Notes: generated from the sequence alone by a model not told the origin. Positions 25,822-36,458 are shown, counted from the first letter of the stretch. The stretch: 64,000 bases of DNA from Mimachlamys varia (GCA_947623455.1 OX392534.1:31122926-31186925), one strand, 5' to 3'. Program-made: numbers and translations.

Positions 25822-28800
25822 TCACTTTGACGACAGCCCCGGCCACAAAAGAGATTTCAATGCTTTTATGAGATTTTGTCCAATAGCTGTGAGTTTGCTA
25901 AAACTGCTGGATGTGTCCCCTGCAATGAATAAAAATAAAATAAATAACAAATGAATGATATAAGTTCTTTTATAATTATGGTCACAAATACTCATCAGGC
26001 CCAGAAAATAAATTCCCACTTTTGTATTTCAGACAAGACAGCTGTAAACAAATCTATACAATCAGTTTACAATGATTCTATGTGGACAATGCTACACAGT
26101 TATGCCTATAAAACAACAGTTCTGCCTATAAAACAACAGTTCTGCCTATAAAACAACAGTTCTGCCTATAAAACATAGGCTTTGTGAACTCATCAAAATC
26201 ATCATTTTACAAGTTATACTCCAGACAAGTGGGGTATTTCTGCTCTACATGGATGTGTGACAATACATTTATATTAAAGTTAATTACAACATTCAAAGAA
26301 GCAATACGATTATTCACACACCAATTTTGAACTTTGTATAATTAATTGTTCTCGTCTGGATAACATGAATACTAGAGCTAGGTACCACAAAATCACCTCA
26401 GTATTTAGGCAAATACTGTGGTACATACCACAGTATACCACCTTGGTTGAATGTTTGTGTTAGCTAAAGGTCTGTGGCTGTTTTTGTTCAGAGGCGAATG
26501 AACAAGTGGCCTGTCATAAGTTTCTCTTTGTGTTATCCTCTTATATTGTTTGAGTGAAGCTATATCTGTCCTAGTTGATCAGCAAACTAATAGGAAATTA
26601 TAATTAAACCATATTGGAATTCCAATTGATCTATGTAACAAATAGTTCTTTGATAAGTTAAATGAAAGTCCCAAAAAAACCAGTACAGGACTAATGTACC
26701 ACAGTACGTACCATCACAACTTTATGCAAAGGTATACTGGTAAAACCGCCCAGCCCTAATGAATATTGTATATACTGGTAATAGTACTTCATCAAAACAG
26801 GGGATAGTGATATTGGAAATGATATTTACCATTATGACCTTGAAATGCAATGAGGTAGAGGCAAACGGTGAGGGCAGCGACCTTGAGGATGACATCGAGA
26901 CTGTATAACTTCATACGACTCACCAGGGCCTTGGCAAATGTTATCAGGCGGTGGTCTGCAACAATATAATCAGTGTTTTTGCTACCAGATTTTCAAACAG
27001 CCTGTGCCTTAATGAATTGGGAAAATTAAAGTAGGATTTTCAGATAAATTGGGAAATTATTCTTCAATTTTGCTTCATTTTGTGAAAATAGCACAATTTT
27101 TGACTGGGGGAAACAGCCTTATTTCGGCTGTAAAAATCGGCAAACAAAATCCCTGATAATTAACTCAAATCATCCATCCTTTAAACTCCTAAGGCCAAAA
27201 AAGAAATATGTTTGTTTCAGGTATCATGCCTGTAATAATAGGTTAGGTCGGTAGGTATATATTTTTTTATTTACATAAATTGATATTATGCTTCATTTCA
27301 AATTTTACTTTCCACACATTTTAGTGGCTATTAGGTTGTCCAGAATAAGGTCAGACTCCCAGAACAGGAAGGAAACACATTTTATTGAGTTGTTGTGATC
27401 TTTGCCAGGCTCATAAATTAATCATAGATACAATAAGGTGATAAAAAAGCTAGGGTCCGCAGTAAAATCTAGGGTCGGTCGGGATACATGAAACACACAT
27501 ATTTTATTTTTAAGCCTAATAGTATTTTTACAATCATAATTCTAGACTGGATCCGCAGTAGATAAGATATGTGAGATAAAGATAAATAAAAAAAAAAATA
27601 AAAAAAAATTCATGCAAATAGACATTACCATTGATTACTATAATTGCACAATTTTAGCTTTATAATCTTATTTAAGTGATTATTGTGCTGAAAGTATTCC
27701 GCTATATAATGATTGCATTAGTTATTGTTTCTCAATATAGCACCAATTCATCATTTATAACACTTATCTGCTTAAATCTGGTTAGGCACAATAACTTGAA
27801 TGTGCCAAACACAATAAGTACATTTATACTACGGTAAACATTCGGTCAGTTTGAATAGGCAGATCACATGGAAATGTATAGACATATATATATATATGAT
27901 AACATTTAGTGATAAATACCTTTATATTTTGACAAGGGATACATTGACCGTCCATTGAAAATCTGACATTATTTTTTCAAACTCTTCAGTTTTGTTCTAA
28001 ATCTCAACCTACCGAGGTTATTCTGTTATAGATCTCTTCAGAAGACTTTAGTCTTTCAATCAATACATAGTTTATACCATGTACCCTTCATTTAGCAATT
28101 TTAATCAAACAGTAATCGAAACATGTGAGCAGTACTCTGCCATTTTATCAAGCTGCTCAACCAGTGACCTTCACCGCTTTCGGAAGGCCACAGCTATTAT
28201 CATTACAACTATGCCAAACTTGAGGTAGGATTCAATATCTATCCTGCATAGCACACAGTGTTTTTCCTGGGTATTTAAGGAAAAATTCAATTTGCCAAAT
28301 TGGGAAAAAAATTAGAGTGAACAGGTAATAAATTGGGAAAAAATTTAAACCCAACCATAGTCATTAAATGTTCCATGCTAACTAATTTTACAGTGCACAG
28401 TGTATCATTTAGCTTTATGGTATGGTAAACAATGAAAAGAAAGAACTGGGAGTTACATGGTGAGTCGAATCTGAGTCACAGACTCACTCACTGATATTTC
28501 TTTTAATGATTTTTTATTCATTATAACAACCATGTGCGTGTCCTTTTTTTCCGGATTTTGAAAAGTCATAATAATTGGGAATTTTCAAGTTAATTTTGGG
28601 AAAAAATAACACTAAAACGCATTGGGAATGGGGTCGTTTGGCGTACCCAGTTATATAGGCAGGAAAAACACTGGAACATTTGGAGGAATTTTTTTTTTTA
28701 GTTAATTACTATGGTTGTAATTACTCAAAGCTGTACCTGTCTGTATCTTGTCTTTCTCCTTTGTACTGTTTTGGTCCGTGAGTGATTCTGTGTAGTCTAT

Positions 28801-31462
28801 ATCATGGCCGCCTTCATCTTTGTCTTGGACCGCGCTATCATCGTCCTTCTTTGCTGTGTGTAGTGTGTTGTAGTAGTTTATCAGGTACTGTTGGTCTGAC
28901 GAGGACACTCCAGGACACGATTCAAGGTATCGAGGGATGAGTTGGAGCTTACCCTGGCGTAGAAGAAGATGCTGAATACACACGTTGACAATGTCTGTGT
29001 AACCTTCCCGTCCTACATTACCAGGGTGTTTCAGCCAAACACTTGACAGAGCATGGCATTGTGTATACTCTTTGACTTTTGAGTGCAACAGGATACTGGA
29101 AAAATAAAATAATTAATTATGAGTTGCTTCCCCTGTTTGTACAGAAGGAGCTGAATGAAAGGACCCAATGTGGCATGGGTGTTACTGAGAGAAACAAGCC
29201 AACATTTTGAAATAGTTGAAGTGATATATTAAATGAGAATATCTTTTCACCTTAGCATTTTTTTGTTCGCGACACCACTATAACATTGCTGAAGACACTG
29301 GTACCAAAGTAATATGTTGTATGACACCATTATAACATAGCGTATGACAGCTGTAATATTGACACCTCTATTGAGAAACTTTTGTAGTATATATTTTACA
29401 AAGGTTGCCTCCCTTCTATCATACCTGTAGTTCGATTTGGACACTAAAATTCATGACCAACGGTTTAAAAACAAAGCTGCCATACTTTTAGCCTAGTATC
29501 TGTCAATGCTTTAGGAAAACAATTTCTGGATCTTGGTTACTTCCTCAAACATTCAATAACTAATTGAACCTGTCAAATGAGGCATTATCTGACAATCAGA
29601 CAAATTGCTAGGCACAAATATCTAAATATTCTCCACCGTTGCATGATAAAATGCTTCTTACCACAGGTGCATAACCTTGTAAGGGCAGTCTTCCACGCTG
29701 CCGAATACCTGTCGCACAAAAGGCACCACCTGTTGCCACTGGTTGAGTTCAGCATATGCCTGGACTGCCAAGATACACAGGGTCTCAAGTTTCTCTTTTA
29801 CACTAACGAAAAAGAGAGAAAAGTAACCCAAAATATAGTTTTATTTTCATCTCTTGTGTTTTGTCACGGGGTTCATAATTCAAAACCAGTTGGCAAACAT
29901 ATTGGCATAATAAATTTTTTGAACCAGGAAATCAGAAACAGAAATCTGTTAGATTAATTAGAAATATAAATACAAATACTTAAGCCTACATTTATCCAAT
30001 CACCCCTTTATATGAGTCTAGACACATTTTGGACTCTTCAAAATTCAAACGTTGGAATAGTTTATTAATTATGAAATTTCAGGGGCGAATGAGTTAAAGA
30101 GCTTGCGCCTGTAAAAAAATATATGTAACAACTCAACCACTCAAAATTCTTTTCAACTAATCGTTGCATGTGAGTTATTAGTACAAATATAAATACCCGG
30201 CCTCCTATGGCTCTGCCCCTGCCGACGCAATATAAACTGTGATGGGGATCAGATTTGTGTAAGTTTAGTTAGCTTGGTTAACCAGTGAAATTGGGGAAAG
30301 AACCACTGCTTTGGTAAATACCGCTGATTTGGCTCTAATTAGTATGTGCAGGCAGCGCCACCTATGGACATCGTCCATTGGGTGTTGTTAGGCTTGCATT
30401 TGCATAAGGGGTGTTGGGAATATAAAGCTGTGCGCCTTCGCAATTCGGTTACTCTGTTTCGGACTAGCAAACAAAAAGGTAGGATAGATATAAGAGTTAC
30501 CGGTTGATCCAGAACAATATATAAGTTAGGATTGCCATATTTAGGGTGAGGGCACGGACTTAGATAGATAATCTAAGTCCGTGGTGAGGGTTAGTATTTA
30601 AGTAAATATAGTCTGTATTATCTAGTTCAGAGTCATGTAAGTACTTTAGTAGATATAAACAAATCTGATCACCAAACAAACCTAGTGTTTGTAAAAAGTT
30701 GATCTATAAATAAATATTCCGTTAGTGTCAGCAAACTTTTTTAGTCTTTTATTGTAACACTTACTCGCCAGCTATGCCAGTTACATAAACAAATCGTCTC
30801 GACGCGTAGAGCTACGTTATCGCAGCTAGCGAGTTATGTCAATGTGCTATATTTAAGCTTGAAAAATTGCCTTGTATATATTAGCTGAAGATTGTGCCAT
30901 TTCCACCTCCAAGACATAGGGACATGTGTAGACTTCAGTGATAAATACCTATACATAATATATATAGGTATTTATCAGCACGCAATTAGATTGCTATTTA
31001 AATCCGTGTTATCACTAAATCTTATCATAATTCTATGTCCCTGTGCATGTCCGATCACACGTCTCATTTGCTCATTCTGTAACTTTGCCTGCATTGGGAG
31101 ACCATAGGCCTTTCACTGTGTAGCAATGCACATTCTACACCACCAGGAACTGGTCTTCATGATCAAACAGAGTCACTACCGTGCCGCCAAATGTAGCGTG
31201 CTAGCTAACGGACACCAAATCCCCATTCTAACACTTAACAAATAAAGTAACGAAGCAGATACCTCAGATTTTCCGGTTTCATATGAGCCTCGGTAATGCC
31301 TGCTTCACATAATTGTATGCATTCATCAAAGTTCTTAAAAAGTAGCTTTTCGGTGGCTTTTTCGATACATTGGTCGACAGATAAAACTGGGGAATCGGAG
31401 ATATTACTCTGCAACCTTTTCGGTGTCGGTGGTTTCATTGATGAATATTCCACCACCGCCAT
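25822..31462 (-). CDS. PEX26: Peroxisome assembly protein 26, complete, five exons
   Basis: PEX26 anchors the PEX1-PEX6 AAA-ATPase to the peroxisomal membrane, so that the import receptor PEX5 can be pulled back to the cytosol. CDS exons in transcript order: 31462-31263, 29802-29662, 29095-28737, 26955-26830, 25919-25822. All introns are GT-AG (phases 2, 2, 1, 1). The spliced CDS is 924 nt (307 aa); vertebrate PEX26 is about 305 aa. Family-like stretches are VDQCIEKATEKLLFKNFDEC in exon 1, ILAVQAYAELNQWQQVV in exon 2 and VNVCIQHLLLRQGKL with LHTAKKD in exon 3. Exon 4 carries the hydrophobic tail anchor (about residues 255-271), followed by a 36-residue C-terminal tail. Residues ~200-232 are acidic and Ser/Thr-rich. 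The start is the first ATG of exon 1. Introns hold several transposon remnants. Family assignment rests on remembered similarity. Confidence 0.93.
26103..26175. repeat. Short 20-bp tandem repeat
   Basis: Three full copies and one partial copy of TGCCTATAAAACAACAGTTC lie inside the last PEX26 intron, 184 bp from exon 5. The copies are identical, so the expansion is young. Confidence 0.9.
28256..28673. mobile_element. hAT-type MITE in PEX26 intron 3
   Basis: The left end CAGTGTTTTTCCTGGGTA and the right end TATAGGCAGGAAAAACACTG are inverted copies over the first 14 bases. CAGTGTTTTTCCT is a typical hAT terminus. The ~418-bp interior holds repeated AATTGGGAAAA words and no coding frame. Flanking octamers do not match, so the target duplication has decayed or the borders are shifted. 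Similar AATTGGGAAAA-rich stretches near 27,010-27,120 and 38,900-39,000 may be relatives. Confidence 0.55.
30553..30583. mobile_element. 31-bp palindromic micro-insertion (CACGGACTTAGAT type)
   Basis: Two perfect 13-bp inverted arms, CACGGACTTAGAT and its complement, are separated by only AGATA. An exact 7-bp duplication, GTGAGGG, flanks it (30,546-30,552 and 30,584-30,590). It lies in PEX26 intron 1. The same arms recur near 33,976 and 34,057, and in degenerate form at 32,273 and 38,297. Confidence 0.85.
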
Positions 31463-31679
31463 TTTATAGTCATGTGACTACACCGCCGAAGCATACTTGA
31501 TCTAAACAACAGCATAAGCGATTATTAGTTAAAGTAAACAAGTTGATTTTTTAATGTCTTATAAATATCATATCATTATAAGAATAGCAAGAAAGTCCTT
31601 TTCCTTATGTAATGTGCAAAAAAATTATATATTATTAGCCACTCTTTATAATAAATATGCACCGTCCCATAAGTATCTT

Positions 31680-31766
31680 CCCGTGATAGCTCAGTTGGTA
31701 GAGCGGAGGACTGTAGGGGTAATCATAGCAATCCTTAGGTCGCTGGTTCGACTCCGGCTCGCGGGA
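31680..31766 (+). tRNA. tRNA-Tyr (GTA) with a 14-bp intron
   Basis: A complete cloverleaf. The acceptor stem CCCGTGA pairs with TCGCGGG (one G-T wobble) and discriminator A follows. D stem is GCTC/GAGC. Anticodon stem is GAGGA/TCCTT with loop CTGTAGA (anticodon GTA). T stem is GCTGG/CCGGC with loop TTCGACT. A 14-bp intron (31,717-31,730) interrupts the loop between bases 37 and 38, as in other eukaryotic tRNA-Tyr genes. The mature length is 73 nt before CCA addition. Internal promoter boxes are near 31,687-31,698 (A) and 31,745-31,755 (B). The gene is divergent from PEX26, 217 bp from its start codon. Confidence 0.97.
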
Positions 31767-31774
31767 TTTTTTTT
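31767..31774 (+). terminator. RNA polymerase III terminator
   Basis: A run of eight T follows directly after the tRNA-Tyr discriminator base, with more T runs just after it. Four or more T is the usual pol III stop signal. Confidence 0.85.
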
Positions 31775-32217
31775 ATTTTTTTTTATTGTTTTTAAAGCCA
31801 TGGTCAAAGAAGGCGCGATTTCGGAGACACATGTACATTAAATTATGCAATCTTTTTCACTTGCTATTTTCACTCACCTGGTCTTTGATTTAAAAGCATG
31901 CTTTAATATCTCTTTGTTTTGGCAGGGATGCATATAAACATGTATCAAGCTATAATATGTTAACGATTTATAATCCCTGGAAAAGTCGAACTCGGGAAAA
32001 GAGACAATAAAACTAATCTGCCTCGCTCTTGTCTTACTCAAGTAGGTATATACCCAAAGACACTATTCATCAACAAACTGGGTAAATTTGGATTGATTGG
32101 GGTCGCATTTCACTGCATAATTGTGATTTAATTAAAAGGTTAATTTTGAAAATACATGTGTGACATAACTGTTTACAAATTAAAATCACGTATTATTGCT
32201 GAATAAACATGTTCAAT
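31775..32217. other. Intergenic, nothing recognised
   Basis: AT-rich sequence between the tRNA-Tyr gene and the first palindromic insertion of the 32-36 kb transposon cluster. Confidence 0.4.
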
Positions 32218-32258
32218 CAGAGACGTATAAAGCCTTGATACGGCTTTATACGTCTCTG
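32218..32258. mobile_element. 41-bp palindromic micro-insertion (CAGAGACGTATA type)
   Basis: Perfect 17-bp arms, CAGAGACGTATAAAGCC and its complement, surround a 7-bp spacer. An exact 7-bp duplication, GTTCAAT, flanks it (32,211-32,217 and 32,259-32,265). It has no coding content. Confidence 0.85.
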
Positions 32259-32272
32259 GTTCAATCTATAAA

Positions 32273-32305
32273 CACGGAATTGAGATTAGACTATCTAAGT
32301 CTGTG
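32273..32305. mobile_element. Degenerate 33-bp member of the CACGGACTTAGAT family
   Basis: Starts CACGGAATTGAGAT and ends ATCTAAGTCTGTG, the family arms with several substitutions. It lies 14 bp from the 41-bp insertion. No matching 7-bp flanks were found, so it is the least certain member. Confidence 0.5.
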
Positions 32306-32533
32306 ATTTTAAATCAGATTACTACAAAGATGATAAAATTTTCAGAAATTTAATTAATTGAATATATCATTTTTGATACACTCACAAACATACATTTTAT
32401 TTCTAAGAAAACTGACTATGATCATTTCAACGACGTTTCTTCTTTTAATATTGGGTACCGAAACAACCGCGGCGGTTCACGCTAGTTAGAACATGTGCTA
32501 TTTGGAGCACGGATCTAATTCCATGGTTTGAGT

Positions 32534-32810
32534 CACAGGGACCTGAGAATTTGTTACAGCTAGTTTTGGACTTAAAATAGGGTGTTTAGAGTAATTTTAC
32601 ACATTTGGGGGGGGTTAAGATCAATTTTCGATAAAAATTTCCCCTCAATGGTCATAAAAGCTCTTATGACCATTGAGGGGACATTTTTATCGAAAATAGC
32701 TCTTATGACCATTGAGGGGGCATTTTTAACGAAAATTGATCTTAACCCCAAATGTGTAAAATTACTCTAAACACTCTTAACTAGCTGTTACAAATTCTCA
32801 GGTCCCTGTG
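32534..32810. mobile_element. Fold-back element, CACAGGGACCTG ends, copy A
   Basis: A 277-bp element with inverted arms of about 120 bp. The left starts CACAGGGACCTGAGAATTTG and the right ends with its complement. The arms include GTTACAGCTAG, AGAGTAATTTTACAC and GATCAATTTTCG in mirrored order. The centre is a local duplication of the CTCTTATGACCATTGAGGGG segment. Flanking octamers GTTTGAGT and GTTGGAGT match at 7 of 8, as expected for a hAT-type 8-bp target site. The right flank is a short GTGTTAGTTGGAGTTA tandem repeat (32,811-32,890). Confidence 0.8.
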
Positions 32811-33055
32811 GTTGGAGTTACTAGTGGCTGTGTTAGTTGGAGTTATTGCTGTGTTAGTTGGAGTTAGTGCCTGCAGTGTTAGTTGGAGGATCGGTTATAC
32901 ATGGTCCCTGCCCATAACACAGGTAACACCTCTAGTTAATTAGTACACCCGTCAATTCAAAGGTGAATTCAGCGAAGGGGTTTCCCTGTTGCTCGGGGGA
33001 AAAGCCGTCAGTGAATTCTGTATGCACTTTGGTCATGGTATTTAGTGGTAACAAC

Positions 33056-33180
33056 CACAGGGACCTGGGAATTTGTTACAGCTAGTTTTGGACCTAAACT
33101 TATGTGTTAAGAGTTGGGTTTTTTTTTACACTTTTCGTGGGTTTAGATCAATTTTCGAAAAAAATGCCCCCTCACCGGCA
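33056..33180. mobile_element. Solo arm of the CACAGGGACCTG fold-back family
   Basis: Only the left arm is present, from CACAGGGACCTGGGAATTTG through the GATCAATTTTCGAAAAA and CCCCCTCA segments. No right arm follows within the next kilobase, so half of the element was deleted. Confidence 0.7.
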
Positions 33181-33189
33181 CTTGTGACC

Positions 33190-33968
33190 AGGACAATAAC
33201 CATCTATATATAGATAATATAGGGAAATATGAATAATTAAAACAAAATGTAAAACCAAAATTTTACATTTTTCTTTTTATGTTATTAATCAACTAAACCC
33301 GTAATGATAATAACTGCGAAATTTCAGCTTGATACGTCAAGCGATTAAATTTCACTAAAAATCGATTAACAACGGACTTGCAAAGTTCTTAGGAGTGGAA
33401 ACCATGTCATGGAGAACATCCCATTGGTCGAAGGGAAATAACTCTTACGGATGTTTTGAAAACAGGCAAGCCACAGACGAAATGGTTATCTCACGATTCC
33501 AAGGTCGAATTGGTAGCCAGTGACGTAGCCAATCTGTGTTACCCTATTACTACTTCATAACATGAAACTGGTCTTCAAGTCTTATCCTTTCGCGGGAAAA
33601 GGAGGAAACTACAACTATTGTATAAGATACATAAATAGATTAACTCCTGAATACTTCACTTCCACCATCTTTTGTCGTCCTTATCTGGAAGAAACATTCC
33701 TCCCTTCAGATTGTCTCACTAGTTTTTCTTCAATATCTTCTACTCTTCATTGTTTAAAGGCATATAGCAGCGGTTACAATTCAAATAGTTTTGTTTGTGG
33801 TAAACTTATCCCCTTTTTATAGAAATTCAACGGTAGCTGTAACTTTCCCCACTAAAATAACTTATAATTTTGGTTTGATCCTTGCCTTCTATGAATTCTT
33901 CCAAATTAAGTTTGACATCAAGTTTTCAGTAAAATCCGCATATTTACTTTAAATTTAGAAATCGAATA
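33190..33968. other. Intergenic, no gene recognised
   Basis: An 86-codon plus-strand frame begins at 33,562, but it has no recognisable domain and no splice-linked partner. The rest is AT-rich. Confidence 0.35.
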
Positions 33969-33975
33969 CCAAATT

Positions 33976-34005
33976 CACGGACTTAGATTGCTATCTAAAA
34001 CCGTG
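33976..34005. mobile_element. 30-bp palindromic micro-insertion (CACGGACTTAGAT type)
   Basis: The left arm CACGGACTTAGAT is intact. The right arm ATCTAAAACCGTG carries two substitutions, and the spacer is four bases. Flanks CCAAATT (33,969-33,975) and CCAAACT (34,006-34,012) form a 7-bp duplication with one mismatch. It is older than the copy 51 bp downstream. Confidence 0.75.
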
Positions 34006-34056
34006 CCAAACTCTAACATCGTTTTAGTTCCCTTAATTATGGTCTCTCTATAGAGT

Positions 34057-34080
34057 CACGGACTTAGATCTAAGTCCGTG
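34057..34080. mobile_element. 24-bp perfect palindromic micro-insertion
   Basis: CACGGACTTAGA is followed directly by its reverse complement, so the insertion is a perfect 24-bp palindrome with no spacer. The flanks are exact 7-bp copies of ATAGAGT (34,050-34,056 and 34,081-34,087). A piggyBac-type MITE starts within 4 bp of the right flank and shares one base with it through its TTAA site. Confidence 0.88.
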
Positions 34081-34090
34081 ATAGAGTTAA

Positions 34091-34475
34091 AGGCCCAATA
34101 TACGTAACTTTGGGCAACAGTTGAAGCGAAAATCAAGCCTAATGACTTATTATATTTATAGATTTAGTTAAGATTAGCTGAAATCAGCAATTTTCAAGAT
34201 GAATTCTTACGCGGTTACCGGTACAGCAGTAGTTGAAACTCGGTATTTGTAAACATGCGTCCATTTTGAACCGTCTTCTACCTTCGGTTTGTTGTTTAAG
34301 TGGGCCCCACCTGAATTATTTTCAGTTCTTTAGATTTTTTTGTCAAGAGTTTCTTGTTAGTTACCGCTCAGGTTTACTTCGTTTTAGGCTTATTTTTGCA
34401 TGGTTATCAACTGGATTTTTTGTCAGAATTTTTCAGAATCACGAAAAAATTCCTGAAGTTACGTATATTGGGCCT
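34091..34475 (+). mobile_element. piggyBac-type MITE, copy 4
   Basis: A 385-bp element between TTAA at 34,087-34,090 and 34,476-34,479. The termini are AGGCCCAATATACGTAACTT and its inverted partner AAGTTACGTATATTGGGCCT. It is almost identical to copy 5, 1.9 kb downstream. The long plus-strand frame inside it is non-coding, because both copies carry it only by shared descent. Confidence 0.93.
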
Positions 34476-35033
34476 TTAAACCCGTTGATATTGCAGCTTG
34501 TTCTTGAGGTAATCCTTGTGAGAATGTCTTTCATTGTTTTTAGAATGTCATCATTTTGTTAATGAAAGACGTACATTGTTTCAAAATTAAAATAATTTTG
34601 ATGTTACAATAAGTTTAGAAATAATTGTATTTGGCAACTCAGAATTGCCCGTGGACACATGTACACAACTTAGTCTTTATTAAATCCAACAAGCGATTAT
34701 AAGATCAAATTATAATTTCAACAATGTACGTTTGTGAATTAATTATCACTATTGTAATGTCATGTAAAATGTATATATTGGGAGAAGGCGTTGATAAATT
34801 GCACTAACCCGTGCCTAATCTCCTGTCAACTTCAGTTGTCAATAAATTTATATGTTCAAACTCATTTATGTAAAGAACATTTTTCACAACCAATAAATGT
34901 TTTATGTGATGTTTCGATGACTAGACATTTGTCTGATGGAAGGTGACAGGGTACACATCGTAGTAGACGATCGTACACATCTATACTCCTATAACATAAG
35001 AGGCCACTGGTCGGCTTTTTTTCCAATTTTGCC

Positions 35034-35213
35034 CACAGGGACCTGAGAATTTTACTCTTTTGGGGGGATAAAGATCAATTTTCGATAAACATGCCCCCTC
35101 AATGGTAATTTTTTTTATCGAAAATTGATCTTAACCGCCCAAAAGAGTAAAATTACACTAAACACCCTATTTTAGGTCCAAAACTAGCTGTAACAAATTC
35201 TCAGATCCCTGTG
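35034..35213. mobile_element. Fold-back element, CACAGGGACCTG ends, copy B
   Basis: This 180-bp member starts CACAGGGACCTGAGAATT and ends with the inverted form (one substitution, GATCCCTGTG). Its left arm lacks the GTTACAGCTAG block that the right arm retains, so the arms differ in length. No clear flanking duplication. Confidence 0.75.
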
Positions 35214-35266
35214 ATTACCGACTCCTAGTGGCATCGATTCATAGAGTGAAAACTTGTTAATAAAAG

Positions 35267-35365
35267 CAGGGACGTACATGTATATGTGTGCACAAGCACA
35301 AAAGCTCTCGCTAGACCATCGCACAAACGGGGCAGTGACCAATCCCTCTCACATATACGTCCCTG
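35267..35365. mobile_element. 99-bp element with CAGGGACGTA ends
   Basis: Inverted ends CAGGGACGTA and TACGTCCCTG enclose about 80 bp, with partial inverted similarity (TATATGTG versus CACATATA) just inside. It may be a less reduced relative of the 27-41 bp CAG(A/G)GACGTA insertions. The flanks ATAAAAG and GATAAAT do not match convincingly. Confidence 0.5.
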
Positions 35366-36008
35366 GATAAATGGAACACGCTATATGTCTAGCATTGTTG
35401 GAGCATACACATCGTACTAGTCATCGAAACGTCACATAAAACATAAATTTATTGGTTGTGTGAAATAATCTTTACATAAGTCATTCTTTCCAACCTTAAG
35501 AAAATGTTTACAAAAAAAGTTTAAACTAATATTTATAAGCTTTATTGGCTTGATAATCTTTATTTGAACAAATGATCGCATATAAAAATATTTTGGGAAT
35601 TCATAGTATGATACCGAACTACTCGTTAATGGCACCAGATCAGAAGAATTAATCTAACATATATTCTAAGTGGTTTGGAAGACGTTCGTAATAAGCCATA
35701 ACATATAATATGCCATTATTTTCAAGACGGTTATTTTTCATCACAATTGTAAAAAGCAAACGGCCAATATCAACCATTAAACATAAAAATAGATTTTTTT
35801 TCACATTTTGTTTCATTTTCAATGAACGTTAATCACATCGTTTTCGATGAATTTCCTAGAAATTTAAAACACTAACAAAGAAATATATGTTTAGCTCTTT
35901 CAACTAATATTTTTCATAGAGGTACATTTCCTGTGATTTATTTACCTGAAATAGACGAATATATGCATTGAAAAGTGCAAAATATGACGTAATTTTGTTC
36001 TTTATTAA

Positions 36009-36393
36009 AGGCCCAATATACGTAACTTTCGGCAACACTTGAAGCGAAAATCAAGCCTAATAACTTATTATATTTATAGATTTAGTTAAGATTAGCTGAA
36101 ATCAGCAATTTTCAAGATGAATTCTTACGCGGTTACCGGTACAGCAGTAGTTGAAACTCGGTATTTGTAAACATGCGTCCATTTTGAACCGTCTTCTACC
36201 TTCGGTTTGTTGTTTAAGTGGGCCCCACCTGAATTATTTTCAGTTCTTTAGATTTTTCTGTCACGAGTTTCTTGTTATTTACCGCCCAGGTTTACTTTGT
36301 TTTAGGCTTATTTTTGCATGGTTATTAACTGGATTTTTTGTCAGAATTTTTCAGGATCACGAAAAAATTCCTGAAGTTACGTATATTGGGCCT
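36009..36393 (+). mobile_element. piggyBac-type MITE, copy 5
   Basis: A 385-bp element between TTAA at 36,005-36,008 and 36,394-36,397, with the same perfect termini as copy 4 and only scattered substitutions relative to it. The near-identity indicates recent amplification or local duplication. It has no transposase. Confidence 0.93.
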
Positions 36394-36427
36394 TTAATTC
36401 TTTTCTGATGAATACCATTGCTGAAAT

Positions 36428-36458
36428 CAGGGACGTATATATGTTATATACGTCCCTG
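36428..36458. mobile_element. 31-bp palindromic micro-insertion (CAGGGACGTATA type)
   Basis: Inverted arms CAGGGACGTATATA and TATATACGTCCCTG are separated by TGT. Exact 7-bp flanks CTGAAAT occur on both sides (36,421-36,427 and 36,459-36,465). It lies 31 bp beyond copy 5 of the piggyBac-type MITE. Confidence 0.85.

Noticed and set aside
27010..27120. AATTGGGAAAA-rich stretch as a second hAT MITE
   Set aside because: No terminal inverted pair was found. Noted only as a possible relative of the element at 28,256.
30240..30760. Possible solo LTR (TATAAAG near 30,420, T-rich tail)
   Set aside because: I could not define TG...CA ends or a target duplication, so nothing beyond a promoter-like word is supported.
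31554..31841. 95-codon plus frame
   Set aside because: It overlaps the tRNA-Tyr gene, including its intron and the pol III terminator. The tRNA explains the sequence.
34233..36408. Two similar 85-109 codon plus frames starting MKLGICKHAS
   Set aside because: Both lie inside the TTAA-flanked MITE copies 4 and 5. Other copies do not keep the frame open, so it is not a conserved protein.
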